64,000 nucleotides of DNA from JAQVIJ01 sp041287365 (GCA_041287365.1 JBEULL010000030.1:22955-86954), one strand, 5' to 3'; shown: positions 49,524-58,862, numbered from the stretch's first letter. Notes: a model not told the origin generated them from the letters alone. Program-made: numbers and translations.

Positions 49524-49988
49524 TCAAGCATTTGCATCAGGAGAAGACGGTGTTACCTCTGAAGCAATTGGCTTAACAGGCGCTGGCTGTTTTGGGGCCG
49601 TCTGTGTAGGGACAGCCTTCTTTTTTTCTAGCGGTTCTTTTGCCAGCTCAAGTAGAGACATGGAAGCCCCATCGCCCTGGCGGCAACCTGTTTGTAGTAC
49701 TCGACAATAGCCGCCATTTCTATCAGCGAATGCCTGAGCGATATCGCCAAACAAATTATTGACGGCTTTCTTGCTTTTTATAAATGCAAGCACCTGTCTT
49801 CTCGCATGGACACTACCATTTTTGGCAAGAGTTACCATTCTATCCGCCAATCGTTTAGCTTCTTTAGCCTTTGGTAACGTAGTCAATACTCTGCCATGCT
49901 CCATCAATGAGGTAATAAGATTACGCAATACCGCTTGACGATGAGCAGTCTTCATGCCTAATTTTCGTGTTCGTGTTCTATGGCGCAT
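49524..49988 (-). CDS. rplQ: 50S ribosomal protein L17, with C-terminal extension
   Basis: Residues 1 to about 115 are typical L17 (MRHRTRTRKLGMKTAHRQAV, NLITSLMEHGRVLTTLPKAK). The 154-residue protein then carries an extra tail of about 35 residues rich in Pro, Ala and Lys (PTQTAPKQPAPVKP) that standard L17 lacks. The tail is probably disordered. Last gene of the alpha operon, 6 bases after rpoA. Confidence 0.96.
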   Translation of the reverse strand: MRHRTRTRKLGMKTAHRQAVLRNLITSLMEHGRVLTTLPKAKEAKRLADRMVTLAKNGSVHARRQVLAFIKSKKAVNNLFGDIAQAFADRNGGYCRVLQTGCRQGDGASMSLLELAKEPLEKKKAVPTQTAPKQPAPVKPIASEVTPSSPDANA

Positions 49989-49994
49989 ATAATT

Positions 49995-51032
49995 TTATTC
50001 CCTTTCAGCCTCTTGTTCATGATTATTATCCGCCTTGGGAGGAGTCCATCCTTCCAATTTCATGCCAAGATGTAAATTCATATTACTCAGAATGTCTTTT
50101 ATTTCTTTCAGCGACTTACGACCGAAGTTCTTTGTTTTCAACATCTCCTGTTCCGTTTTCTGCACTAACTCGCCAATATAATGTATATTAGCGCTTTTTA
50201 AGCAATTAGCCGAACGCACAGAAAACTCAAGCTCCTCTATGGAACGATTCAGGTAATCGCTTATTGCCGTGATATCGATTGCCGCCTGTTCTTCCTTTGG
50301 CTCCTGCATTTCATCAAAACATATAAAGATCGACAACTGTTCTTTCAATATCTTGGCGGCATAACCAAGCGCCTCTTCAGGTGTCACACTGCCATCAGTC
50401 CATATCTCCATGATCAACTTGTCATAATCAGTCATCTGACCGACACGAGCCTGTGAAACAGTATAGTTGACCTTTTGCACCGGAGAAAATATGGAATCAA
50501 TCGCAATAGTTCCTATGGGCTGATCAGGGTCCTTATTTCTTTCAGCAGGGACATAACCTCTTCCCCACTTGGCGACCAATTCCATATGCAACTCACCATC
50601 AGCGGAGAGGGTAGCGATTCTATGGTCTGGATTCAATATCTCCACACTGCTATTGGGAACAGCAAGATCTCTTGCATAAACTACACACGGCCCCTTCTTT
50701 TTTACTGTCAATATTTTTGGCTCATCTTGCAATAACTTCAGCCGCACTCCCTTAAGATTGAGAATAATATCAACTACATCTTCTACTACTCCCGAGAGAC
50801 TGGAAAATTCATGCAATATGCCGTCTATCTTGACAGAAACAATAGCGGCACCCTGCAAAGAAGAAAGCAAAACTCTTCTCAGGGCGTTACCTAATGTAAC
50901 ACCATAACCTCTTTCCAATGGCTCGCATATAAACTTCCCATAGCGATTCGAATTATCCGGATGTTTTTCCAGTTTTTGAGGGAAAATCAAATCACGCCAA
51001 TTTCTATAATTTGGAATCAGTCCATTAGTCAT
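49995..51032 (-). CDS. rpoA: DNA-directed RNA polymerase subunit alpha
   Basis: The 345-residue subunit has the assembly domain (GYGVTLGNALRRVLLSSLQGAA near residue 40) and the C-terminal domain that contacts UP elements and activators (ELEFSVRSANCLKSANI, FGRKSLKEIKDIL). Length is slightly above the usual 330, with a charged C-terminal tail. Located between rpsD and rplQ as in most bacteria. Confidence 0.97.
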   Translation of the reverse strand: MTNGLIPNYRNWRDLIFPQKLEKHPDNSNRYGKFICEPLERGYGVTLGNALRRVLLSSLQGAAIVSVKIDGILHEFSSLSGVVEDVVDIILNLKGVRLKLLQDEPKILTVKKKGPCVVYARDLAVPNSSVEILNPDHRIATLSADGELHMELVAKWGRGYVPAERNKDPDQPIGTIAIDSIFSPVQKVNYTVSQARVGQMTDYDKLIMEIWTDGSVTPEEALGYAAKILKEQLSIFICFDEMQEPKEEQAAIDITAISDYLNRSIEELEFSVRSANCLKSANIHYIGELVQKTEQEMLKTKNFGRKSLKEIKDILSNMNLHLGMKLEGWTPPKADNNHEQEAERE

Positions 51033-51071
51033 AAAGGGTTTATATCCTGTTACTCCAAATGTTACAGAGTA

Positions 51072-51698
51072 TTATTTTGAGTAGAACTCAACGATAAACT
51101 GCTCTTGCACAGGCATGGTGATGTCACGTCGCTCAGGCAATGCAACCACGGAACCCTTCAAACCATCTCGATCCAACTGCAACCACTCAGGCACACCACG
51201 ACGAGCCACAGCATCCAACGCCTGGGTAATAGGGGCACAAACCTTTTCCTTGTTAAAAAGCTCTATGACATCACCTTTCCTGACTAAAAAAGAGGGAATA
51301 TTCACACGACGTCCGTTGACCGCAAAATGACCGTGTCCCACCAGCTGACGCGCCTGCACCCTTGAATCAGCGAAGCCAAGACGGTATATCACGTTATCCA
51401 AACGTCTTTCGAGCAAAACCAAGAGATTAACGCCTGTCATGCCTTTCTGTCTGTCAGCTATCTCGAAATAACGCCTGAACTGCGCCTCCAATAAGCCATA
51501 AATTCTGCGCACACGCTGTTTCTCTCTAAGACGAATACCATAATCGGAAATTTTATGTCTTGTCTGACCGTGCTGGCCAGGCGCATAAGCAGACTTCTCA
51601 AAGGCACACTTATCCGAGTAACATCTGTCACCTTTCAGGAAAAGCTTCATCCCCTCCCTGCGGCACAATCTACAACGAGCTTCAGTATATCTAGCCAA
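51072..51698 (-). CDS. rpsD: 30S ribosomal protein S4 (zinc-ribbon form)
   Basis: The 208-residue primary 16S-binding protein has an N-terminal four-cysteine cluster (CRLCRREG ... CYSDKCAFE), the form that binds zinc, and the S4 RNA-binding domain (RLDNVIYRLGFADSRVQARQ). S4 usually represses the alpha operon by binding its leader. Confidence 0.96.
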   Translation of the reverse strand: MARYTEARCRLCRREGMKLFLKGDRCYSDKCAFEKSAYAPGQHGQTRHKISDYGIRLREKQRVRRIYGLLEAQFRRYFEIADRQKGMTGVNLLVLLERRLDNVIYRLGFADSRVQARQLVGHGHFAVNGRRVNIPSFLVRKGDVIELFNKEKVCAPITQALDAVARRGVPEWLQLDRDGLKGSVVALPERRDITMPVQEQFIVEFYSK

Positions 51699-51748
51699 TT
51701 TCTTTTATCCTCCAATGAACCAAAAGCCAACACATAAAAGAAGATGCA

Positions 51749-52135
51749 TTAAACACGTCTTCTCTTGGGTGGTCTGCAACCATTATGTGGTATCGGCGTT
51801 ATGTCTTTGATAATCTTTACGCTCAAACCAGCCATCTGTAAAGCCCTCAACGCTGCCTCTCTGCCTGAACCAGGGCCATTGATATGGACTTCAACGCTCC
51901 GCATACCGTTTTCAGCAGCTTTTTTGGCAGCTGTTTCTGCGGCAATCTGAGCAGCAAAAGGCGTTCCTTTTCTCGACCCCTTGAAACCCTGTGCGCCGGA
52001 ACTTGCCCATGATACGGTATTGCCTTGTTTATCCGTAATGGTAACGATGGTATTATTAAAAGTGGCCTGAATATGCGCGACCCCCTCAGGCACATTCTTA
52101 CGTTCTTTGCGACCCCCACGTTTGGGTGGAGCCAT
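51749..52135 (-). CDS. rpsK: 30S ribosomal protein S11
   Basis: The 128-residue platform protein shows the family core GVAHIQATFNNTIVTITD and the C-terminal DITPIPHNGCRPPKRRRV. It follows rpsM by 25 bases within the alpha operon. Confidence 0.97.
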   Translation of the reverse strand: MAPPKRGGRKERKNVPEGVAHIQATFNNTIVTITDKQGNTVSWASSGAQGFKGSRKGTPFAAQIAAETAAKKAAENGMRSVEVHINGPGSGREAALRALQMAGLSVKIIKDITPIPHNGCRPPKRRRV

Positions 52136-52160
52136 AACAATTACCTCCTATAAAATAAAA

Positions 52161-52526
52161 CTACTTCTTTTTGATAGCGGAACGGCCAGGACCTTTGCGG
52201 GTTCTGGCATTTGTACGAGTACGCTGCCCTCTGACAGGCAATCCCTTGCGATGCCTGAGGCCACGATAACAGCCAAGATCCATCAATCTTTTGATATTGA
52301 TACCGATTTCTCTGCGTAAATCACCTTCCACTTTATAATCGGCATCTATGATCTGACGCAATGCCTTGATATCATCATCGGTCAACGCGTCCGTTTTTTT
52401 ACTGTAATCCAGAGAAGCCTTATTCAGAATCTCTTTTGCGGTGGAACGCCCTATACCATAAATATAGGTCAACGCCACCTCAAGACGCTTATTTTTTGGC
52501 AAATCTACTCCTGCAAGTCTGGCCAC
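52161..52526 (-). CDS. rpsM: 30S ribosomal protein S13
   Basis: The 121-residue head protein begins MARLAGVDLPKNKRLEVALT and has YGIGRSTAKEIL and the C-terminal RGLRHRKGLPVRGQRT, the tRNA-contacting tail. Usual place after rpmJ. Confidence 0.97.
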   Translation of the reverse strand: MARLAGVDLPKNKRLEVALTYIYGIGRSTAKEILNKASLDYSKKTDALTDDDIKALRQIIDADYKVEGDLRREIGINIKRLMDLGCYRGLRHRKGLPVRGQRTRTNARTRKGPGRSAIKKK

Positions 52527-52541
52527 AACAACCCCCTTTTC

Positions 52542-52655
52542 TTAACCCTGACGCTGTTTATGTCTTGGATTGGTACAAATCACTCTTAATACACCATTAC
52601 GTCTGATTATGACACATTTTTTACATCTACGTTTTACTGAAGCACTGACCTTCAT
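52542..52655 (-). CDS. rpmJ: 50S ribosomal protein L36 (zinc-ribbon form)
   Basis: A 37-residue frame between infA and rpsM starts MKVSASVKRRCKKC and ends CTNPRHKQRQG. The CxxC...C...H set is the zinc ribbon of the C+ form of L36. GAGG lies 7 bases before the ATG. Position between infA and rpsM is the standard one. Confidence 0.95.
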   Translation of the reverse strand: MKVSASVKRRCKKCVIIRRNGVLRVICTNPRHKQRQG

Positions 52656-52678
52656 AATACACCTCGTTATTTTTTACC

Positions 52679-52897
52679 TTATTTAGCACGATATACTATG
52701 CGACCCTTGGTCAAATCATATGGTGAAACTTCCACGATTACCTTATCACCTGGCAAAATTCTGATATAATTCATTCTCATTTTACCAGAAATATGCGCTA
52801 AAATTTTATAACCATTTTCCAATTCGACCCTGAACATAGCATTCGGTAAGGTTTCAATAACCTTACCTTCAATTTGAATAGCATCACCCTTCGACAT
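52679..52897 (-). CDS. infA: translation initiation factor IF-1
   Basis: The 72-residue OB-fold protein (MSKGDAIQIEGKVIETLPNA, LAHISGKMRMNYIRILPGD) is full length. It binds the A site of the 30S subunit during initiation. It lies between map and rpmJ. Confidence 0.97.
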   Translation of the reverse strand: MSKGDAIQIEGKVIETLPNAMFRVELENGYKILAHISGKMRMNYIRILPGDKVIVEVSPYDLTKGRIVYRAK

Positions 52898-52907
52898 AAA
52901 TACCTTA

Positions 52908-53693
52908 TTAATCCAACTTGGTTAATAATAAAGGACCATTTTCGGTTATCGCAACACAATGTTCAAAATGAGCGGATAAAGAACCATCCGCAGTTACAAC
53001 GGTCCAGCCGTCAGACAATATCAAAACATCTGATTTGCCCATGTTAACCATCGGCTCGATTGCCAAAACCATACCCGGCCTCAAAACAGGCCCCTCACCA
53101 CGCACACCGTAATTGGGAATCTCCGGCGGTTCGTGTAATGCCTTACCTATACCATGACCAACAAATTGTTTCACTACACTGAAACCGGCATCTTCCACCA
53201 CAGCCTGTATGGCAGCCGAGATATCCTTCAGATGCACACCAGGTCTGGCCTCTTGAATGCCAGCATCCAATGCAGCAGAGGTAACATCCAAGAGCCTGAC
53301 GGCAGATGCATCGCTATCAGCACCAGCAATTGCTGTTATGGCAGCATCGCCGTAATAACCCTCATAAATAACACCCAGATCCATGCTGACCAAATCACCA
53401 CGTTGAATAACTCGCTTGGATGAAGGGATCCCATGAACTACTTCCTGATTGACACTCACACATAAGGTAGCAGGATAACCCCTGTAACCCTTGAACGCAG
53501 GCAAGGCATTACGCCTCACTATCTCACTGTACGCAATGGAATCCAGTTCAGCAGTGGTGAGACCAGGTCTCAAATTCTCTTTCAAAAACTGTAATACTTC
53601 AGCTACGATATGACCAGCGACATACATCAAATCTATTTCCCATTTTTCTTTAATCGGGATAATAGATTTTATACGCTTATTCCGTTTTTTCAC
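52908..53693 (-). CDS. map: methionine aminopeptidase type I
   Basis: The 261-residue enzyme removes the initiator methionine. The dinuclear metal ligands are visible: SMDLGVIYEGYYGDAA (two Asp), VGHGIGKALHEPPEIPNY (His), LAIEPM (Glu) and the final Glu in AHFEHCVAI. The GTG start overlaps the secY stop (TAGTG). No adk gene intervenes, although secY-adk-map is common elsewhere. Confidence 0.95.
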   Translation of the reverse strand: MKKRNKRIKSIIPIKEKWEIDLMYVAGHIVAEVLQFLKENLRPGLTTAELDSIAYSEIVRRNALPAFKGYRGYPATLCVSVNQEVVHGIPSSKRVIQRGDLVSMDLGVIYEGYYGDAAITAIAGADSDASAVRLLDVTSAALDAGIQEARPGVHLKDISAAIQAVVEDAGFSVVKQFVGHGIGKALHEPPEIPNYGVRGEGPVLRPGMVLAIEPMVNMGKSDVLILSDGWTVVTADGSLSAHFEHCVAITENGPLLLTKLD

Positions 53694-55003
53694 TATTCTC
53701 TACGCCCTTTTAACTTCACGCCCTTGATAAAACTGTCATAATTTCTTGTAATAAGATGTGATTCAAGTTGTGCCATCGTATCCATAGCCACACCAATGAC
53801 AATCAATAAAGCTGTACCACCGAAATAAAAGGGGACATTGAAATTGGCAATCAAAACACTCGGCAAAACACAAATGGCAGATATATAGACAGCACCCACC
53901 AATGTAATACGAGTCAAAATTCTATCAATCAACTCAGCCGTTTTATGACCAGGCCGTATTCCAGGAATATAACCGCCATGATTTTTCAAATTTTCGGCTA
54001 TATCTACAGGATTGAATGTAATAGCAGTATAAAAATAACAAAAAAAGACAATCAATACCACAAACAACAGCTCATAAAAAAAACTGCCGGGACGCAATGC
54101 CTGTGCAATTGATTGCATCCATGGAATCTGAATAAAATTGGCAATAGTTGCCGGAAACATAATAATCGAAGATGCAAAAATAGGAGGTATCACGCCAGCA
54201 GAATTGATCTTCAACGGTAAATGAGCAGTCTGTCCTCCATAAACTTTTCTACCTACGACTCTTTTGGCATAATGTATTGGAATGCGCCTGTTGGCTCGTT
54301 CCATAAAGCATATAAAAGCTATAACAAAAACCATCATTATCAATAAAAACAAAAGAATAATCGGACTTAGATCACCGGTTTTCACCAAAGAAAAGGTATT
54401 GCTGATCGCAGCAGGCATTCTGGCGACTATACCGGCAAAAATAATCAATGAAATACCATTACCTATTCCTCTTTCTGTTATCTGCTCACCAAGCCACATG
54501 ATAAACATTGTGCCTGACATAAATGTAATGGCAGTCAACAAACGGAAACTCCAACCTGGATGCAAAACAACCGGAATACCATCAGGCGAAGTCATGCTTT
54601 CCAAACCGATAGCCATGCCGATAGCCTGCACCAAACTGATTACAACCGTGCTATAACGAGTATACTGGCTGATCTTTTTACGGCCTGATTCGCCTTCTTT
54701 CTTAAGGGCCTCCAGATGTGGCACCGCTACTGTCAAAAGCTGCAAAATGATCGAAGCGCTGATATAAGGCATTATGCCCAATGCAAAAATGGACATGTGC
54801 TCCAATGCGCCACCGGAAAACATATCGAAAAGTCCAAACAAAGTGCCCTTTGCCTTAGCCAGAAAAGAAGAGAGGGCTTGGACATTTATACCGGGAGCCG
54901 GCACCTGGACACCCATTCTATACACCGCCAGCATAAAAAGGGTAAATCCTATGCGACGCCCTAGTTCAGGTGCCTGCGCTAATGCCTGGATTCCTCGTAA
55001 CAC
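53693..55003 (-). CDS. secY: preprotein translocase subunit SecY
   Basis: The 436-residue channel of the Sec translocon has ten hydrophobic segments. Landmarks include PELGRRIGFTLFMLAVYR, the plug region SGGALEHMSIFALGIMPYI, and IPGIRPGHKTAELIDRILTR near the cytoplasmic loop that binds SecA and ribosomes. The start is GTG, with AAGG 9 bases upstream. Confidence 0.97.
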   Translation of the reverse strand: MLRGIQALAQAPELGRRIGFTLFMLAVYRMGVQVPAPGINVQALSSFLAKAKGTLFGLFDMFSGGALEHMSIFALGIMPYISASIILQLLTVAVPHLEALKKEGESGRKKISQYTRYSTVVISLVQAIGMAIGLESMTSPDGIPVVLHPGWSFRLLTAITFMSGTMFIMWLGEQITERGIGNGISLIIFAGIVARMPAAISNTFSLVKTGDLSPIILLFLLIMMVFVIAFICFMERANRRIPIHYAKRVVGRKVYGGQTAHLPLKINSAGVIPPIFASSIIMFPATIANFIQIPWMQSIAQALRPGSFFYELLFVVLIVFFCYFYTAITFNPVDIAENLKNHGGYIPGIRPGHKTAELIDRILTRITLVGAVYISAICVLPSVLIANFNVPFYFGGTALLIVIGVAMDTMAQLESHLITRNYDSFIKGVKLKGRRE

Positions 55004-55013
55004 AGTAATTACC

Positions 55014-55463
55014 TTATTTTGTTACGATATCTATCTGGCCGCCGGCTGCCCTGATTTTCGTGGCAGCCGTATCGCTTATAGCATCGGCTTTAATCGTGAT
55101 CGCCCGATTTATCTCACCATCTCCAAGAATTTTCAAGAGATTGAACCGCTTTTTGATCAATCCATGTTTTTTCAATATCGCAAGATCAATAACGCTATTG
55201 AACTGAAAGTCATTCAACTGTGTCAGATTGACCACCCCATAGGTCTTATGCGCGAAATTTTTGAAACCTCTTTTGGGCAACTTTCTATAGAGAGGCATCT
55301 GGCCGCCTTCAAAACCCGGTTCTATATTACCACCCGTTCTGGCTTTTTGACCCTTTGAACCACGACAAGCAGTTTTACCATGGCCTGAGCCATTACCTCT
55401 ACCAACACGCTTTTTATTTTTGCGAGCACCCTCTTGAGGTGCCAAATCATTTAAGGTCAACAT
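55014..55463 (-). CDS. rplO: 50S ribosomal protein L15
   Basis: The 149-residue protein has the basic glycine-rich N-terminus (KRVGRGNGSGHGKTACRGSK) and FEGGQMPLYRKLPKRGF. It starts only 5 bases after rpsE, so rpmD (L30), usually found between them, is missing. Confidence 0.97.
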   Translation of the reverse strand: MLTLNDLAPQEGARKNKKRVGRGNGSGHGKTACRGSKGQKARTGGNIEPGFEGGQMPLYRKLPKRGFKNFAHKTYGVVNLTQLNDFQFNSVIDLAILKKHGLIKKRFNLLKILGDGEINRAITIKADAISDTAATKIRAAGGQIDIVTK

Positions 55464-55468
55464 CGGAA

Positions 55469-55954
55469 TTACACCTCATTCTTAAGAAACTTTGCATTAG
55501 CTACCGACATATTCAGGGACTTAATCCCTTCAAAGGTAGCATACACAATATTATGAGGATTGTTTGTCCCCAAACTTTTGGTTAGGACGTCATGTATTCC
55601 GGCAGCTTCCATGATCGCACGCACAACAGCGCCAGCAATAACACCGGTCCCAGGTGAAGCTGGCTTTAACACCACCTTTCCTGCACCAAAATGACCGAGA
55701 ACGTCATGCGCTATGGTCTTACCCTGCATCGGAAGCGCCACCATATTTTTTTTGGCCTTTTCGACAGCCTTGCGTAAGGCATCCGGCACCTCACGAGCCT
55801 TGCCAAGTGCGTAACCGACACGACCCTCGCCGTCACCAACTATCGCCAATGCACTGAATCCGAATCGTCTGCCACCCTTAACCACTTTTGCTACTCTATT
55901 AATGGAAACGATCTTCTCGATATAATTTTCTTGTGCAGATTGATCCTGCATCAT
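55469..55954 (-). CDS. rpsE: 30S ribosomal protein S5
   Basis: The 161-residue protein has a dsRNA-binding fold N-terminal half (RVAKVVKGGRRFGFSALAIV, GEGRVGYALGKAREVPDA) and a second domain with LKPASPGTGVIAGAVVRAI. It is involved in decoding accuracy. Followed directly by rplO. Confidence 0.97.
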   Translation of the reverse strand: MMQDQSAQENYIEKIVSINRVAKVVKGGRRFGFSALAIVGDGEGRVGYALGKAREVPDALRKAVEKAKKNMVALPMQGKTIAHDVLGHFGAGKVVLKPASPGTGVIAGAVVRAIMEAAGIHDVLTKSLGTNNPHNIVYATFEGIKSLNMSVANAKFLKNEV

Positions 55955-55975
55955 CTTTCCTCCGCCAGTATCTTG

Positions 55976-56344
55976 TTAGAACTCTAATCCTGCTTCACGT
56001 GCAGAATCAGCCAATGCCTTGACACGGCCATGATATATATAGCCCCCTCTATCAAAAGCGATTCGAGTTATACCATTGGCTTTAGCTTTTTGAGCAATCA
56101 ACTTGCCGACCAATTGAGCAACAGAAACCTTACCAGTTACATCCTTGAGTTGTTCCTGCAATTCCTTACTCAGGGAGGATGCGGAAAGAAGAGTCATATG
56201 CTTGGTATCATCAATAATCTGAGCATAAATATGCTTTGCACTTTTAAATACCACCAAACGAGGTCTCTCGGGAGTACCCGACAATTTTTTGCGGATTCTG
56301 ACCTTTCTTCTTATTCGAGCCAATACCTTATCACTACTTTTCAT
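55976..56344 (-). CDS. rplR: 50S ribosomal protein L18
   Basis: The 122-residue 5S rRNA-binding protein shows RPRLVVFKSAKHIYAQIIDD and the C-terminal FDRGGYIYHGRVKALADSAR. I take the ATG at 56344, with GGAG 5 bases upstream; an in-frame TTG farther up overlaps that site. Confidence 0.96.
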   Translation of the reverse strand: MKSSDKVLARIRRKVRIRKKLSGTPERPRLVVFKSAKHIYAQIIDDTKHMTLLSASSLSKELQEQLKDVTGKVSVAQLVGKLIAQKAKANGITRIAFDRGGYIYHGRVKALADSAREAGLEF

Positions 56345-56364
56345 GACCGCTCCAATCAATTAAA

Positions 56365-56916
56365 CTATTTTTTCTTTGTAGCAGCCTTACCTGCTTTACG
56401 AATAATAACTTCATTTTCATACTGTATCCCTTTACCCTTATATGGCTCAGGAAGTCTAAAGGATCTTATCTTTGCAGCAGTTAAACCCAATAATTCCTTG
56501 TCAGCACTCTCCAAAATTATTGTGATGCCTTTCTGTTTATCAACCTTTGCATCCACACCCTTTGGTAGGGTGAAATCAATCGGATGTGAATAGCCTAAAT
56601 TCAGAACCAACTGATTGCCTTTTTCATCCACTTTATAGCCTACACCTGTAACCGTAAGCCTCTTCTGAAAACCTTTGGTGACACCCACGACCATATTGTC
56701 GACCAAGGTTCTCGTTAACCCATGTATGGAACGACTTTCTCGGGAATCATCCTTACGACTGACCACAATCTGACCATCGATGATCTCTATAGAGGCAAGT
56801 GGATGCAGTTCTCTAGACAATACCCCCTTGGGACCGGAAACAGTAATGGAACGGCCATCACAATTAACCTTGGCGCCCGTTGGTATTACAATAGGTTTTT
56901 TCCCTATTCTTGACAT
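56365..56916 (-). CDS. rplF: 50S ribosomal protein L6
   Basis: The 183-residue protein has two homologous domains and the characteristic MSRIGKKPIVIPTGAKV start and C-terminal FRLPEPYKGKGIQYENEVI. It binds near the sarcin-ricin loop. Confidence 0.97.
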   Translation of the reverse strand: MSRIGKKPIVIPTGAKVNCDGRSITVSGPKGVLSRELHPLASIEIIDGQIVVSRKDDSRESRSIHGLTRTLVDNMVVGVTKGFQKRLTVTGVGYKVDEKGNQLVLNLGYSHPIDFTLPKGVDAKVDKQKGITIILESADKELLGLTAAKIRSFRLPEPYKGKGIQYENEVIIRKAGKAATKKK

Positions 56917-56929
56917 ATTCGTACCCTCA

Positions 56930-57325
56930 TTACCAAATTGAACAAATTAATTCGCCGCCGAGCTTGTTTTTCCTTGCCTGCGTATCGGTCAATAATCCCT
57001 TAGAAGTAGAAACTATTACCATACCCGCGCCGTTTTTGATTTTAGGAATTTTATCATAAGAACAATAAACTCGTCTACCTGGTTTGCTCAAACGCTTCAC
57101 ACCCAAGATCATCGGAGATTTATTATTATACTTCAAAACAATCTTCAGCACATCGAATTCTTTATCCCTGATAAGACGATAACTATCAATAAATCCTTTC
57201 TGCTTTAAAAGTTCTATCATAGCAACTTTTATTTTGGAGGCAGCTATTTCTATCTTATCATGCTTTGCAGACGCTGCATTTCTCAATCTTGTCAACATAT
57301 CTGCTATAGGATCTGTCATAGACAT
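56930..57325 (-). CDS. rpsH: 30S ribosomal protein S8
   Basis: The 131-residue protein starts MSMTDPIADMLTRLRNA and has the conserved C-terminal STSKGLLTDTQARKNKLGGE. In E. coli S8 represses the spc operon by binding the L5 region of its mRNA. Confidence 0.97.
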   Translation of the reverse strand: MSMTDPIADMLTRLRNAASAKHDKIEIAASKIKVAMIELLKQKGFIDSYRLIRDKEFDVLKIVLKYNNKSPMILGVKRLSKPGRRVYCSYDKIPKIKNGAGMVIVSTSKGLLTDTQARKNKLGGELICSIW

Positions 57326-57365
57326 AACACAATAAACTCCCCTTATTTTTAAAAAGCCTTAAGAA

Positions 57366-57551
57366 CTACCAGCTCGATTTAGTAACACCAGGTATCAGAC
57401 CAAAAGATGCCATATTTCTAAAACAAATTCTACAAATACCATATTTCCGTAAAAATGCCCTTGGTCTACCACAAAAAGGACATCTGTTGTGTTGTCTTAC
57501 AGCAAACTTAGGCTTACGCGAGGCTTTAATCAACATTGCTTTTCTTGACAA
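57366..57551 (-). CDS. rpsN: 30S ribosomal protein S14 type Z (zinc-binding)
   Basis: The short 61-residue form has two CxxC pairs (CPFCGRPRAFLRKYGICRIC), the zinc-dependent version of S14. The cysteine-free long form, which some bacteria use under zinc starvation, is not in the window. Confidence 0.97.
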   Translation of the reverse strand: MSRKAMLIKASRKPKFAVRQHNRCPFCGRPRAFLRKYGICRICFRNMASFGLIPGVTKSSW

Positions 57552-57572
57552 GTCTTCCTCCCAATCTATGAA

Positions 57573-58112
57573 TTATTTTCTGAATGGAACATTCAAGCTC
57601 GTCAGTAAGTAACGGGCTTCTTCGTCATTTTTTGCAGTAGTTACAATAGTTATATTCATACCTTTAATCTTGTCTATTTTATCATAATTGATTTCGGGGA
57701 AAATAATCTGTTCCTTCAAGCCAAAGGTGTAATTACCATGTCCATCGAAACCACGTGGTGACAACCCCCTGAAATCCCTGATTCTTGGAATAGCAATATG
57801 TATCAATTTCGTAAGAAAATCATACATTCTTTTTTTACGCAAAGTCACAGAACAACCTATTGGCAGACCGACGCGTATCTTAAAAGCAGCGATGGATTTC
57901 TTGGCCTTTCTTACGACCGGCTTCTGACCTGAGATAGCAGTCAACTCCTCCACAGCCGTTTCAATAATCTTAGGGTTCTGGACAGCCTCTCCCAATCCCA
58001 TATTAATGACAACCTTTTCAAGTTTCGGCACTTGCAAGATATTTTTATACTTGAAATGCGCCATTAATTCCGGAAGTGCTTTGTCTTTATATACTTGATA
58101 CAATAAACTCAT
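57573..58112 (-). CDS. rplE: 50S ribosomal protein L5
   Basis: The 179-residue 5S rRNA-binding protein has VPKLEKVVINMGLGEAVQNP and FRGLSPRGFDGHGNYTFGL. I take the ATG giving MSLLYQVYKD; the longest frame adds six residues reaching into rplX's border. Confidence 0.97.
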   Translation of the reverse strand: MSLLYQVYKDKALPELMAHFKYKNILQVPKLEKVVINMGLGEAVQNPKIIETAVEELTAISGQKPVVRKAKKSIAAFKIRVGLPIGCSVTLRKKRMYDFLTKLIHIAIPRIRDFRGLSPRGFDGHGNYTFGLKEQIIFPEINYDKIDKIKGMNITIVTTAKNDEEARYLLTSLNVPFRK

Positions 58113-58130
58113 AAGAAATAATCTCCACAA

Positions 58131-58463
58131 TTACTTGACAACAGGAATAACATCACCACATTTTTTGCAGATACGTACCTTTTTGCCATCCTCTAAAACC
58201 TTCATAGCAACACGAGCAGGCTCACTACATTTAGGACATATCAACATTAAATTCGACAAGTGAATAAATGCCTCCTGCTCTATAATACCGCCCTGATTTT
58301 TAGGATTGGGCTTCACATGACGCTTCACCATATTAATACCTTCTACTTTAGCCTTATTTTTATCAACTAAAATAGTCAGGATTTTACCAGTCTTATTCCT
58401 ATCCTTGCCTGCAATCACAGACACTTTATCATTCTTATGCAATTTTATTTTAAAGGTTTTCAT
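58131..58463 (-). CDS. rplX: 50S ribosomal protein L24
   Basis: The 110-residue assembly protein has the KOW motif (DKVSVIAGKDRNKTGKIL) and a C-terminal four-cysteine segment (CPKCSEPARV ... CKKCGDVIP) seen in many bacterial L24s. ATG 58463 chosen over an in-frame TTG six bases upstream. Confidence 0.96.
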   Translation of the reverse strand: MKTFKIKLHKNDKVSVIAGKDRNKTGKILTILVDKNKAKVEGINMVKRHVKPNPKNQGGIIEQEAFIHLSNLMLICPKCSEPARVAMKVLEDGKKVRICKKCGDVIPVVK

Positions 58464-58477
58464 GGACAAGACCCCAA

Positions 58478-58846
58478 CTATATAACTTCAGGCGCCAACG
58501 AAACAATTTTCATAAATCTTTTTGCCCTCAACTCTCTGGCGACAGGCCCAAAAATACGAGTGCCCACGGGTTCACCATATTGATTCACAATGACGGCGGC
58601 ATTATCGTCAAAACGAATCAAAGAACCATCCGGACGCGCCACTTCTTTTTTAGTCCTAACCACTACAGCCTTAGCCACATCACCTTTTTTCACCTTGGAA
58701 TTAGGCAGAGCCTCTTTTATGGCAACGACAATCATATCGCCAATATAAGCATAGCGTCGTCTTGTACCGCCTAACACCCTTATGCAACTTACAATTTTTG
58801 CGCCTGAATTGTCTGCGACATTCAAGACTGTCTCTTGCTGTATCAT
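58478..58846 (-). CDS. rplN: 50S ribosomal protein L14
   Basis: The 122-residue protein starts MIQQETVLNVADNSGAKIV and contains DNAAVIVNQYGEPVGTRIFG, both diagnostic. It forms part of the intersubunit surface. Confidence 0.98.
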   Translation of the reverse strand: MIQQETVLNVADNSGAKIVSCIRVLGGTRRRYAYIGDMIVVAIKEALPNSKVKKGDVAKAVVVRTKKEVARPDGSLIRFDDNAAVIVNQYGEPVGTRIFGPVARELRAKRFMKIVSLAPEVI

Positions 58847-58862
58847 ATCAATCCCTCACTCA

